Source of the DNA: Branchiostoma floridae
Taxonomy: Eukaryota; Chordata; Leptocardii; Amphioxiformes; Branchiostomatidae
Direction of reading: 5' to 3'
Assembly: GCF_000003815.2 (NCBI RefSeq)
Contig: NC_049981.1
Location: forward strand, 2,824,485 to 2,888,484
DNA: 64,000 bases
Positions 1-11,000 of the stretch are shown here, one piece after another (the first letter of the stretch is position 1; each line of letters opens with the position of its first letter). A program made the translations under genes and the position numbers. The notes beneath the pieces are model-generated. The model did not search any database. It was given only the letters and a program-made list of their open reading frames with translations, and was not told the DNA's origin.

Positions 1-3000
1 GAGACTAGGCGCCGACACTCCAGCTCGATTTCTTCGGTCAGCGGGCCTTGTGTGCTAGGTGGTTGGCCCGGTGTGCTTTAACATTTCCAGTTGCACACTT
101 GATACAGAATGGCCGAGAAAAGAAACAAGCCATGTTTATTCGGATAGTCCCACTGGCCCGTGCACACTCCTGCTCCTGCTCCTACACCCACTGTCACAGG
201 AGAATAACGGGGTCAAAGGTCAGCCAATCAGAGTCGCGCTTGCTCATGACGCGCTTGAGCAGCTACAGGGTGCGTAGGCGCGGGAAGTCGGTCTGGTCTG
301 TCTGCCGCACCGCCCACCGATTACTGACCTCAAGCCTCGCCACGTTTCAAGGACAATATCCTTGATCATTCAATACCGCTCACAGGTCTGAAAATGAGGT
401 ACCCAGGCAGCTGCCATGGAATGCCAAGGTGGAAATACTTGTGTAAACCTTAGTACCTACTAGGCTAGCTCCCAGCAATAACCTCCTTGCTCCCAGAAAT
501 GCCTATTAAAATTTTAGTCTACAGGGTTTGCGTGTACTGCGCCCCAGTAGGACTGTAGAGAGTACAGCTGAGCGCATGGTGGTAGGGCGATACGTCTCGG
601 AATTTTTGTTGAAAAACAAACCACCCGATAATTGAAACAAGCTGGGCACCGGAAGCGCCCCGTCAGCGCGGGTACAGGACTCAATACCTGATATTTCCCG
701 CCATCCGCTATTCGCTCGGCGGGTGATCGCGAGAATTTCGGGTCACGCTGCCGGATGCTCCTGACCAGCGCCTGCTCCGGAGGATTCTTTGTCCAACCGC
801 CTATGGCGCAGCTATAAAACTGTTTTCTCCACCCAGGCCCTTTGCTGTTTGAAAAATAATCATAGAAATTGACCCAATTGCATAAAGGAGGTTATCCTCC
901 TTAAAAAAATATCCTCAACCCCAAACCCAACCATATCCCAATCCCAAACCTGTTCTTCTAACCCCACCCTAATTCTAACTCAGTAACTGGCCAAACTGCA
1001 CAATCCCAGCCCTCATCCATTCCAAACACTTGCCCAAATCATAGCCCTGACTGCGCAGCCGCATTACGTCATCGGGTAATTATTTAGGGCGACACCTGTC
1101 GGCGTGATACCACATGTCAGCACATTTTGAACCTCTGAGACGAGCCTTCGGCTGTGGAACAGCAGTCTATTACTAGTACTTGGCGCCACCTGCGCTAGCA
1201 ACATCGGCGGCGGCACCGTTCACGGTGGTCAAATACGGGCTCAAAACCTCCCATGTCTAGCCGAATTGGAACCTTGTTCCACGATATTCCATCTGACGTA
1301 ATTCGAACCGAACCCGTGTTCTATTTGGGGTCATCTGCGGTCGTTGCCGGTAAACACTGCTCTCTGGCCTTTTTTGCCAAACTACCTTGAATCAGCCAAA
1401 AAAGATAGTTTTTCACCAATATATACAATTTTCGGGACAGTACATCCATGCTATCACTTTGTTTGTTACTGTGATATCTAAGGAAGCTACTGACGTTTGT
1501 GTTGGTGACCTTGAATATTGTAAGTGTTGTTTACACCGGTATCAATTACACCCTCCGGCTATCCGTGCAAAATGACATGCGTGCAAACTTCGTTTAAGAT
1601 CGCGACCAAGAAGAGTCCAAATTAACTCGTTGACGGCTCAAAATGACCGCCATGATTTTCCCGAGATTTCTGTTTTTGGGATTTTTAGAAAATGCCTTCA
1701 ATTTTGAATTATCGGTAATTAAGTGCGAAAAATGCCATTTTTACGCATATTTTCGACTGTAACTTTGCTTAGAATCAAAAATTAAAAAATCCCAAAAACA
1801 GAAAGTTTTATTTTCCTCATAGATGACGAAAAATATAAAAAACGAGAATTTTCGATGATACATGCGGCCTATCTTATCAAGAGTTTGGTCAAATTAAAGG
1901 CCTTCCTGAAAACAGAAAATGATCGTATTTTTGAGTAACATCGAAACAAAACAGCTATCTAAATTCAAACGACAACATTCAATGTATGTAAAATTGCTAA
2001 TTTAATCTTATTTTGAAAACATTTTCCTTGTCAAAACATTTTGTTTCTTTTCAAATATTTTACGGGTAGCCAAAAGTAGGCCTCCAGTAACCCGATATTC
2101 TATCGAACGCGCATAGCAACGGGAAAGATTACCCTAGCAACCGACCGCCGTGGTTTTTCAGTTGTGGGGGCGAATATTTATCATATCACTAAATCGAGGG
2201 CCGAAGGCCCGAGTCGTCGCGCCGGAGGCGCGACCCTTCTAGGGGGGTCCGGGGGCATGCACCCCCGGAAAAATTTCAAATATAAACCCTCTGAAACGCT
2301 ATTTCCTGCATTTTGAGGGGCAAATTTTGCTGCCAGATTAAGCTAACTTCAATGGCATTTCTATCAAAAATACATGTATAGTATTAACTTTAGTTATTGA
2401 GGGCGACACCCCAACATATTTTCACTATCTCGAGCGGCGAAGGTACGAGCCGTTGCAGGGTAGGTTCTGGAAATTTTTAAAATCTAGACCCTCTGAAACG
2501 CCATTTCCTGTATTTGAGGGACAAATTTTGCAGACAGACTAAGCTGAATTTAATTAAACTTCTAGTAGAGAAAACGATTTTTGAGGGCGACGACCCACGC
2601 ACCAACATATTTTGCACTATGTTGTCGTGAGCCCCGAAGACGCAAGCCGCCGCAAGGGAGTTCTGGAGAAATTTTTAAATCAGGACACTTTGAATGCCGT
2701 TTCCTGCATTTGAGGGGAACATTTTGCTTGTAAACAAATCTAAAGTTTGATAATGAAATTTCTACTAGAGAAAGGTTGTGGGGGACGACGCTCCGGTAGC
2801 ATTTTCCCACCATGTCCAGTGCCGATGGCGCGAATCCTCACAAGGGAGGTCCTTTGAAATTTTGAAATCTGGACAATCTGAAACGTCATTTCCTGCATTT
2901 TTAGGTCCAAATCTTGCCAGTAGACTATCGAGATTTGATGAAATTTCCATCAGTGAAAATATACACAAGAATTTCAGCTTGATTTTGTGTGTTTCAGCTT

Positions 3001-4041
3001 ATTTTATCGTGGGGGCGACGCCCCCACGACCTATCTTTTGTGGGGGCGACCGCCCCCACTGCCCCCACGGTGCCGCCGCCACTGCATCTGGAACTACTGG
3101 GTGTCACAATGTCATCGTGTTTGACTTTAACCTTTCGAGCAACATGGCAAAGTAATCATAATTTGGGTCTACATGTAAACTGCTGAAATGGTTGAAAAAT
3201 GGCGAAATATATTTAGAGCTAAATATTTTACCTACCTTTGCTGAGTCAGTAGGTCAGAGAGCCAGGAAAAATAGACTTCCTTGCCTGGTGTTATTGGGTT
3301 TTGAATGTTAGCGCTCACATGACAAGGATGTGAATGTAGTCCGCCATGTTAGATGATTAAACTACATGACTATACTACGTTATCTCGTTATCATACACAT
3401 GCAGATTTAAGTCTGAATCTTCAATGTTCAACCACTGGATGGGGAACATCAGTCGACATCACACCAACTACAGATTGTGCGTGGCTTCACAAATTAAGCA
3501 AAAAATAGAATATATTCAATATTCCCGTAGCCGTAGGCGCCATGCTATCTAAAGCTTGAGGTATTAAAGTAGAGTCTATGGCAAGTCATGATGGCGACAA
3601 GTGTTTTAGGATGTGAAAGGGGTTCGTAATAATCTATAGACTTGTGCTCTCTGAAATATAGAGAGGCAAAATTAACGAGAGAGTGGTAAGGTATTTTTCA
3701 CACAATAATTTTGCGGTAAAGGCCGCATGTAGCCAGTCACTCAGTCAATCAATTGAGGTTTCTAAATTAATTACTGATCATTACTACTAACCATAATAAC
3801 GTTAGTATGCCAAGTGTACATGTACATGTAAAATATTACTCAACGCCTTTCTTCTTCGAATTCAACCTATTTGTTTTAAATAAAATCATACACGGAATCG
3901 TCTGCATCAAGAGGTAGCATGGTATGTTGTATTGACACTGCGCTTTTCATAGAATACCCTTCACGTAAAGTTCACCTCTGACCCGGAACCTGTATTTGAT
4001 TACTCCGCCTGCCCCCCCACCAACATTTGCAGACTGCTGCC
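1..4041. other. No convincing gene; intergenic with satellite repeat
   Basis: No open frame here has a recognisable domain or a coherent set of splice sites. The stretch contains a short inverted repeat (about 1668-1686 against 1784-1804, AAAATCCCAAAAACAG type) and the tandem satellite at 2190-3085, listed separately. Long frames at 48-365 and 2778-3155 are low-complexity or lie inside repeats. An unseen 5' untranslated exon of the downstream zinc-finger gene could be here. Confidence 0.6.
2190..3085. repeat. ~190-bp tandem satellite, about 4.5 divergent copies
   Basis: The same block recurs with starts near 2192, 2400, 2583, 2775 and 3008. Each copy has a GC-rich head (GGGGGCGACGCC-type, often self-complementary), then a segment like CTCTGAAACGCCATTTCCTG, then a T-rich arm with an AAATTTTGC core and a TCTAGTAGAGAAA-like end. 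The copies have diverged by substitutions and small indels. The first copy carries GGGGGTCCGGGGGCATGCAC, a self-complementary run also capable of hairpin formation. No coding function is apparent. Confidence 0.8.
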
Positions 4042-4098
4042 ATGGTCGGGTTTTACAGGCCTGTGTTCATCGGAATTTTGGTGTTTTCTACCTTACAG
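4042..4098 (+). CDS. Possible signal-peptide first exon (orphan)
   Basis: ATG at 4042 opens 19 codons encoding a basic then hydrophobic leader (MVGFYRP, then VFIGILVFSTLQ). It ends CAG at a GTAAAC donor in phase 0. That is what a first coding exon of a secreted protein looks like. No following plus-strand exon with a matching acceptor and recognisable domain was found before the zinc-finger gene at 5.6 kb. It may be chance, a decayed gene, or the start of a gene whose other exons I cannot recognise. Confidence 0.22.
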
Positions 4099-5590
4099 GT
4101 AAACTATGCACTGTAGTCGAGAAATATGACGTTTTTGCCTTTGTAAAGAGTGATTTATGTATGATATAAAAGGTTGCGTTATGTTGCGTTGCGAGCTCAG
4201 CCCCCCACCACTTTCAATGAGTATCACTGGTGGCGGCCGTATACTTGGCAGGGGCACCACACGACTCATATGACTGACAGAACTTCTGGGCGTAATTTAG
4301 ATAAAGTAACTATCTCAGCTACTATGTTTTATCATCTTTTACTTGCTGGAGCGGCCTGGGTGAGTTTTTGGTGGGGACCGAAATGGGGGGTTTCACAGAC
4401 ACATTTTACTGTATGCAAGTCACGTCCGAACAGTGACTGTATCCGGGGCAATTTCTGATCAATTGGTGATACTGTCAGTGTTAGAATGTAGGTCATCATG
4501 CAAATACTGTCTATATATGTCTTCAAGTTACTTGATAAACGCATTTTTGTTCTGTCATGTAGACACTAATTATATAATGAGCGGTTACTTTGGCATTTAC
4601 GGTGTATATATGAATATATTTGTAATAATGCAAACTATTTTTTTTTAAACATTTGTTGAAATGATCAATATTTGAGTGGATATTGGAGTAAAATTTGCCA
4701 ATATGATTTAATTGGAAACGGTCAGACGTTTCTGATATCATCAACTATATTTCCTTAATGACACTTAGGAAAGCTGGTTAAAAGCAGGTTTTATACCCTA
4801 CCTATAAATTGACACGCAAAGGAGATGAAGACAATTGCAACTTTGGATAGTACAATTAGGAAACAAAATTAAGACGAGATTCAAGACAAGGTTGATTCAA
4901 ATGCTCCAGTTGTTTGAATACACGAGCTAATGTCGTTTCGTTGGGGTATGACGGCTAGTTACTAACAAAAGGTAGTGGGTGTTATCTGAAACATCCGACA
5001 GTTTCCAAAATCATATCCACTTGCTTGAGTAACTTTTTTGAGAGATGTTTGCTTGAGAGATTTTTGGCGTATCTTATTACCTATCCTGGATGTCTTACCT
5101 TCGTCAACAAACGATTGTCAGTACAAAACGTCTCCTCTAAATTATGTCATTTTTATCTGACAGTTAATAATTGGTTTGGGAAATCGATAGCGGCTGTTAC
5201 CTCGTGTGATATCCGACCCGATGACCCAATTTTCAAACTGCGTACACGGAATCACAAACAACGTGCAATTATGGTCTTCCTCAGTTACATGTCCTGACGT
5301 AGATGGTCATGGGATCACTTGACCTAGGTGACTGGGAACTTAAGTTCAGACGAAGAGTTAGACCAGCTACAGGCTATTAGAAGAGTCGAAAATTAACTTT
5401 TTGTGTTGGAACAAGGTTTTTGCTCAGTACAGAGTGTACTCACGCCCCTTACGGAGTGACAAACCCTTTCGTTCATCATGATATATTCAAGACGTGTATG
5501 CGCCGTCATGCCTCCCGTCCACGTGAATGATGTACAATGGTAATAACAATGGTGTCCTTGTTTGAAGGTCTAATATTGAATACGTCTTTT
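4099..5590. other. No gene recognised
   Basis: AT-rich, unique-looking sequence. Short frames such as 5025-5297 on the plus strand have no domain features. The end of this stretch is probably the last 5' intron of the zinc-finger gene, because a good acceptor (TTTTGACAG) sits just before 5602. Confidence 0.5.
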
Positions 5591-5601
5591 CTTTTTGACA
5601 G

Positions 5602-5634
5602 ATGCAGACGATTCCGGCTTTACCTGCCCTCTGA
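5602..5634 (+). promoter_or_regulatory. Upstream ORF in the zinc-finger 5' leader
   Basis: Directly after the acceptor at about 5601 there is an ATG followed by ten sense codons and a TGA (5602-5634), 45 bases ahead of the main ATG. If the transcript begins upstream and splices here, this would be a short uORF that could dampen translation of the zinc-finger protein. This is inference from position only. Confidence 0.35.
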
Positions 5635-5679
5635 GGGTGTGACTGCAACCAGGAGTAGAGTAACAGACGTGTGAACAAC

Positions 5680-6984
5680 ATGGCGTTCAAGGCTCCTGGA
5701 CCACCGCGTACCTGTGGACAGGGCTCAGGACACACTGGGAATGCAGACCAAGGCATAGTACTTATGGACGCCGATGGAGGTGCCCGTGTTCTCCGCCTAG
5801 TCTCCGGGGACAATCGCCGAGCTCTGGCGGGCAGGAACACAGCAACACCCGCCGAAAGTCGAAGAGACGCCCGTCCACCTGACGGACTCGTTCCGAATCT
5901 CATTGCCCCTCCGTCGCACCAACCAGGGACCTTTCAAGCACCGGGAAGTCACTACAGTTCTTCTGTCTGGAACGAGCCACTGACATCATCTGCAGCTGTA
6001 CGGATGGGACAAACATCGTGTCCTCCTCTCCATGTTACATCGCCAACACATCCTACGGCTGTTAATCCGTCAATGTGGACCCAACCTACGCAGGAGATGC
6101 AGAGTCAAAAGGCGTTCCCTGGTCTCATGTCCCAAATCTTGGAGAGCGGGAGTCATAGTAGCAGCAAGACGAAGGACTTTCGACCAGAAGCGGGCATGAA
6201 CAACTACGGGAAGTCTGTTCCAAATATTGCCCTAGATTTAGATGCGCATGAGAAACAACAGGATCCTCCCAAAATGTCTATCAGTGAAGAGTTTGGTAAC
6301 GTAAGCATATATCCTTTTGGTAATTACGATGCAGCCGTTGGCGAGTCACACAACTTAGACGGCAAAATCACAACGACAGTCAAGAAAGAAAACGGGGCAC
6401 CAAACTGGTCAAACCAGATAAAATCAGAGGCTGATGATGTTGAAAGTAACCAGCAAGAGGCTAACGGAAAAGCAACGGGAACATTTCGAAATCTGTGCGT
6501 CATATGCGGGGCGAGGTATCGTACCAAAGGTGGTTTGCACTCTCACACCATTTACAAACACAGCGATGCGAGACCTTACAGTTGCGAGATGTGCGGAGCG
6601 ACGTTTAAGGTCCACAGTAAGTTGACGCGTCACAAAGTAGAGAAACACTGTGATGACCGGCCCTATATCTGCCTGGTGTGCGGCGTCAGCTTTAAGCGTA
6701 AGGACAAGCTCGGACGGCACAAGCGGACGCTACACAGTGGGGAGCGACCATACGTATGCGGCACGTGCGGAAAAGCGTTCAAAAGAAAAGAAGTGCTTCG
6801 GCATCACGAGTACAAACATTCCTACGGTGACCGTTTGCCGTACGAGTGTCTGGAATGTAGGAAGAGGTTTGGGAGGAAGGACAAGATCAATGCGCACATG
6901 AGGAAGGAGCACGGAGCGAAACGCAGTGTGAACATCGAGCTCTACAGTAAAGAGTTCTCTTCGCTGCAATCATCGTGTTCATAG
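5680..6984 (+). CDS. C2H2 zinc-finger protein, five fingers
   Basis: A single coding exon for 434 residues. I chose the ATG at 5680 (context AACAACATGG) because the frame upstream opens only with a GTG at 5671. The first ~265 residues are low in structure, rich in Ser, Pro, Gln and Thr, with two psi-K-x-E sites (VKKE, IKSE) that fit SUMO-acceptor motifs. Five consecutive C2H2 fingers follow at about residues 271-294, 300-322, 329-352, 358-380 and 388-411. Each has C-x2-C and H-x3-4-H, and basic linkers such as HSDARPY and HSGERPY. The protein ends about 23 residues after the last finger. The family binds DNA in the nucleus as a transcriptional regulator. A strong acceptor (TTTTGACAG at about 5601) implies at least one upstream untranslated exon. 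No BTB, KRAB or SCAN domain is visible, so orthology is not assigned. Confidence 0.92.
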   Translation: MAFKAPGPPRTCGQGSGHTGNADQGIVLMDADGGARVLRLVSGDNRRALAGRNTATPAESRRDARPPDGLVPNLIAPPSHQPGTFQAPGSHYSSSVWNEPLTSSAAVRMGQTSCPPLHVTSPTHPTAVNPSMWTQPTQEMQSQKAFPGLMSQILESGSHSSSKTKDFRPEAGMNNYGKSVPNIALDLDAHEKQQDPPKMSISEEFGNVSIYPFGNYDAAVGESHNLDGKITTTVKKENGAPNWSNQIKSEADDVESNQQEANGKATGTFRNLCVICGARYRTKGGLHSHTIYKHSDARPYSCEMCGATFKVHSKLTRHKVEKHCDDRPYICLVCGVSFKRKDKLGRHKRTLHSGERPYVCGTCGKAFKRKEVLRHHEYKHSYGDRLPYECLECRKRFGRKDKINAHMRKEHGAKRSVNIELYSKEFSSLQSSCS

Positions 6985-7582
6985 AAAAAGGGATGAAAAT
7001 AGATTCTCCTATCTAGTCACCTTAAAAAACGTTCCGTAAAGAACCATAACGCTAACGAAAATGTCAGACATTTAAGGGTGATCCTAGAATATAACGGTAC
7101 CACACGGCTAGGGGCGTAACAGTTTCCTTTCATTTACTTCAGGTCATCACAGAAACAATTACAGTTCATTCGCTAAGTTTATAAATGCGTTTTGGAGTTA
7201 GTCATTTTCCCGGAATCGACTTGAATAAGCTCGAAAGGACGTTGGTGTGTGTGTGTGTGTGTGTGTGTAAGGTCCTGGTGTGTTACGCCGATTGGGGCTG
7301 TTATACCGGCTATGTAGATAAAGATGGAGTGTGTGTGTGTGTTAATGTTGTGGTCGTGTGTATAACGTTAAATCCACGGAGTGGACTCCTCGTGAGTATT
7401 TTAAAGCAACACTCATTGGCCATACTCCAATCATAGAAACCATTTTACGTTGGCGACATTTTAAATCTAGAAGCCTTGTTTGTGCCATTTTTAGTATAAA
7501 GAAAGAAAGAAGCATTCGACCCTGCTTTTCATATGACCCCTGATAGAACTTCAGCTCTGGAGTACCGTGGTCGATAGCAACA
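6985..7582. other. 3' flank of zinc-finger gene, GT microsatellite
   Basis: After the stop there is unique sequence with a (GT)n tract at about 7243-7270 and a second short one near 7330. No clear AATAAA was seen close to the stop. Nothing here looks coding. Confidence 0.5.
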
Positions 7583-7805
7583 ATGTGCAACACACCTATT
7601 TTTCTGCTCAACACACTTATTTTTCTGCTCAACACACTGACTTTTTTGCAAAACACACTTTCTTTTTTCTGCAAAACACTTTTTCTGCAAAACACACTTT
7701 TTTTCTGTAAAACACACTTTTTTCTGCACGACACAACTTTTTTTGCAAAAACACTTTTTTCTGCGTGACACACTTACTTTTCTGCGCGGCACACTTTTTC
7801 TGTGG
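7583..7805. repeat. T-rich minisatellite (AACACACTTTTTTTCTGC type)
   Basis: Ten or more degenerate copies of an 18-22 bp unit made of CAACACACTT, a T run and CTGC. The lack of stops on the minus strand produces Lys/Cys/Val-rich frames (QKKCVF-like) that are artefacts of the repeat. Confidence 0.85.
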
Positions 7806-8016
7806 TGCGCACCCTCCCTTTATCAATGGATGGTCCCCGAATCAAGTCAAAAAGGTAACAAAGATCGCATATAAAAATAAATGAATTACCCTCCTTCGGA
7901 TGACCCCGTGGGAGGTTTAGTGTGAAAGGTACCTTCTGCACTGGACAGGGAGTGCTGACAGGAGAGTCCGTTACTTCGGTACGTTCGCAGTCCTGAGTCG
8001 ACTCAGTACACGCATG

Positions 8017-8312
8017 TGTATACCCATCCTCCTACGCAAGGACATCCAACGGCAAAACCGCCTGTCTGGATGTACCCTGCTTTCTCAACCGTCACTCTTA
8101 GTTCCTGTGGGCGTCGCCACAAACCAGCTGTCAGCCAATCAGAGAATAGGCCTTTCGTTTTCAAAAGGGATATCACATATATAAGGATAAGCTCATTAAT
8201 ATTTATAAGCAGGGCGGTCAGGAATTGAAGGTGACGGTTGAGAAAGCAGGGTACATCCAGACAGGCTGTTTCGCCGTTGGATGTCCCTGCATTGGAGGAT
8301 GGTGTAAACACA
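8017..8312. mobile_element. Foldback MITE with ~80-bp terminal inverted repeats
   Basis: The arm at about 8017-8098 is the reverse complement of about 8229-8312 with few differences; the shared core includes GGATGTACCCTGCTTTCTCA. The ~130-bp middle is unrelated and has no frame. A non-autonomous foldback or MITE element is the simplest reading. I could not assign a superfamily because target duplications are not clear. Confidence 0.8.
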
Positions 8313-8317
8313 GCCAA

Positions 8318-9360
8318 TAACTTGAAGACAACAACTTCAAACCCTCGAACAGGTCATTAACATCATCATATTCACGTTCATGTGTATTGCCAATTCTGAA
8401 AGTGAAAAACTATACACAATATTGTATCTCCATTATAAAATTCTTCCCTTTACAACAAAAGTTTTCGGTCATACGTATACTGTACATCATACAAAGCAGC
8501 AACAAAATCAGCAAATTTGTCGTAAATTGAAAAACGAATACCATTGCAATTGTTGTCATCATCATCATCAGGGGCGGGCTTCCCTGACCAGGTCCTTCCA
8601 TACATCTCTGTTCCCCATAGCATTTTATTGCAGAATACCAAATTCTATTCCAAAGTTAAAGTAGAAAATGCAAATGTATAATATCACCGAAATCGAGTTC
8701 AAAATGTCCAAAACAATATTTTCTACAGGTAACAGGCACATCTTCTGCAGTATTTCACCTCAGAGGGGCGAACTGCACTCCCAATGATGGCATACTTATG
8801 TCTGCAATACAGCCTATATACTAGAATCCTCAACTGCAGCCTCGTTCTGGTGCCATGACCCCTGGAAATCCAACATGGCCGCCATAACGGAAATTGCCTT
8901 TATTGAAGGATCTACTGTTAGGTATACCACACTCTATGTGTTTAGTCATTTGTTTGCAAAATTGATCCGGAGGATTGGGTATCCTAACACTGCAGATGTA
9001 CACCTAGCCATGGTGTTGAATGAAGAAAAGTTGCACTCTTCTTCGACGACCAGCAGACTTGGATATTCGGCAGCATCCCTCAGCATTCAGTTGACTCCCC
9101 AGCTGAAAAACAAATCACACTTTTATTCACCAACATTTACAAGCACTAAAGTTTGCGAAGGGCTACAAGACGAGTAAAAAATTATGTTGGACCAGGAGAT
9201 ACAGATAAGAACCTCACTGCAAGGTATGATAGCTGTAGATTGTTAGGGTAAGGATCCAGACATAAGCAACCGGTGTACCTGTACCTGTACCTAAACAAAC
9301 GACTAGTATACATGTAGCACTTAAGTGGACACCACTCTTATAGACTAACTGGGGGTACAG
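8318..9360. other. No gene recognised
   Basis: The 100-codon plus-strand frame at 8875-9177 has no domain features. It starts in a CATGGCCGCCAT-type context that recurs in dispersed repeats of this window. I see no splice sites that tie it to a gene. Confidence 0.5.
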
Positions 9361-10814
9361 ATTACAGTCACTACTGGGGGTATGGACACTACTCGGTACA
9401 GTCACTACTGGGGGTACGGACACTACTGGGGGTACGGACACTACTGGGGGTACGGACACTACTCGGTACAGTCGCTACTGGGGGTACGGACACTACATGG
9501 GGTACAGTCACTACTGGGGGTACGGACACTACTCGGTACAGTCACTACTGGGGGTACGGACACTACATGGGGTACAGTCACTACTGGGGGTCCATGGACA
9601 CTACCAAGGATACAGACATTACTGGGGGTACAGACACTCCTGGGGATAGGGACACTACTGGGGGTACGGACACTACTGGGGGTACGGACACTACTGGGGG
9701 TACGGACACTAATGGGGGTACGGACACTAATGGGGGTATGGACACTTCTGGGGATAGGGACACTACTGGGGGTACGGACACTACTGGGGGTATGGACACT
9801 ACTGGGGGTACAGACACTCCTGGGGATAGGGACACTACTGAGGGTATGGACACTACTGGGGGTACAGACACTACTGGTTGTATGGACACTACTGGGGGTA
9901 CAGACACTCCTGGGGATAGGGACACTACTGAGGGTATGGACACTACTGGGGGTACGGACACTACTGGGGGTACGGACACTACTGGGGGTACGGACACTAC
10001 TGGGGGTACGGACACTACTGGGGGTACGGACACTACTGGGGGTACGGACACTACTGGGGGTACGGACACTACTGGGGGTACGGACACTACTAGGAGTATG
10101 GACACTACCTGGGGTACAGACACTATCGGGGGTACACCGACTACTGGGGATACAAACGCTTGGGGGGGGGTAGGGGAAATTTCCTGGGGGTTTGGGGTCT
10201 TTGTTGGGGGTTAGGGGACACTTTGGGGGGTACGGGAAGCTACTTAGGGGTACGGGACGTTTCTTGGGGGTACAGACACTACTGGGGGGTTGGGGGCACT
10301 TCTTAGGGTACGGACAATACTGGAGGGTACGGACACTACTGAGGGTACGGACACTACTTAGGGTACGGACACTACTGGGGGTACGGACACTACTTCACTA
10401 CTGGGGGTACAGACACTCCTGGGGATAGGGACACTACTGAGGGTATGGACACTACTGGGGGTACGGACACTACTGGGGGTACGGACACTACTGGGAGTAT
10501 GGACACTACCTGGGGTACAGACACTATCGGGGGTACGCATACTACTGGGGATACAAACACTACTGGGGGTACGGACACTACTGGGGGTACGGACACTTTG
10601 GGGGTATGGACACTACTGGGGGTACGGACACTACTGGGGGTACGGACACTACTGGGGATACAAACACTACTGGGGGTACGGACACTACTGGGGGTACGGA
10701 CACTATCGGGGTTACGGACACTGATGGGGGTATGGGCACTACTGTGGGTATGGACACTACTGGGGGTACGGACACTACTGGGGGTATGGACACTACTGGG
10801 GGTACCGACACTAG
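9361..10814. repeat. 18-bp minisatellite, GGGGGTACGGACACTACT
   Basis: About 70-80 copies of an 18-bp unit (GGGGGTACGGACACTACT, with common T/C and A/G variants), interrupted near 10160-10330 by a degraded G-rich stretch with longer spacing. Higher-order repetition is visible: a multi-unit block including TGGGGATAGGGACACTAC variants occurs around 9640, 9820, 9910 and 10410. The unit length is a multiple of three and lacks stops in several frames, so frames of up to about 260 codons stay open on both strands (TTGGTD on plus, VVSVPP on minus). I judge these non-coding. Confidence 0.93.
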
Positions 10815-11000
10815 TAATCAGGGGTGCATATTTTATTGTAGAAAATTTGGTACTGGGGTACAGGCACTACATGTAGAAAATTTGAAAGTGTCTTTTTGTT
10901 GATTTTTAGATGCCTACTACGTGATACAGTATTTAACTCAAGTTTTGAACAGGGTATATCTTAGCATAGGTTTTGATTTTTTAGTAAAAGAAAACAACTG

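Noticed and set aside
5487-5903. 138-codon minus-strand frame opposite the zinc-finger gene
   Set aside because: Antisense shadow of the N-terminal coding region of the zinc-finger gene, with no domain.
7342-7826. Lys/Cys-rich minus-strand frames (QKKCVFAEKK-like)
   Set aside because: Translation of a T-rich minisatellite; several overlapping frames show the same artefact.
9382-10214. Long plus-strand frames (up to 263 codons) of Leu/Gly/Val/Arg- or Thr/Asp/Gly-rich repeats
   Set aside because: They are the translation of an 18-bp minisatellite whose period is a multiple of three. Equally long frames exist on the other strand and there are no splice or start signals of note.
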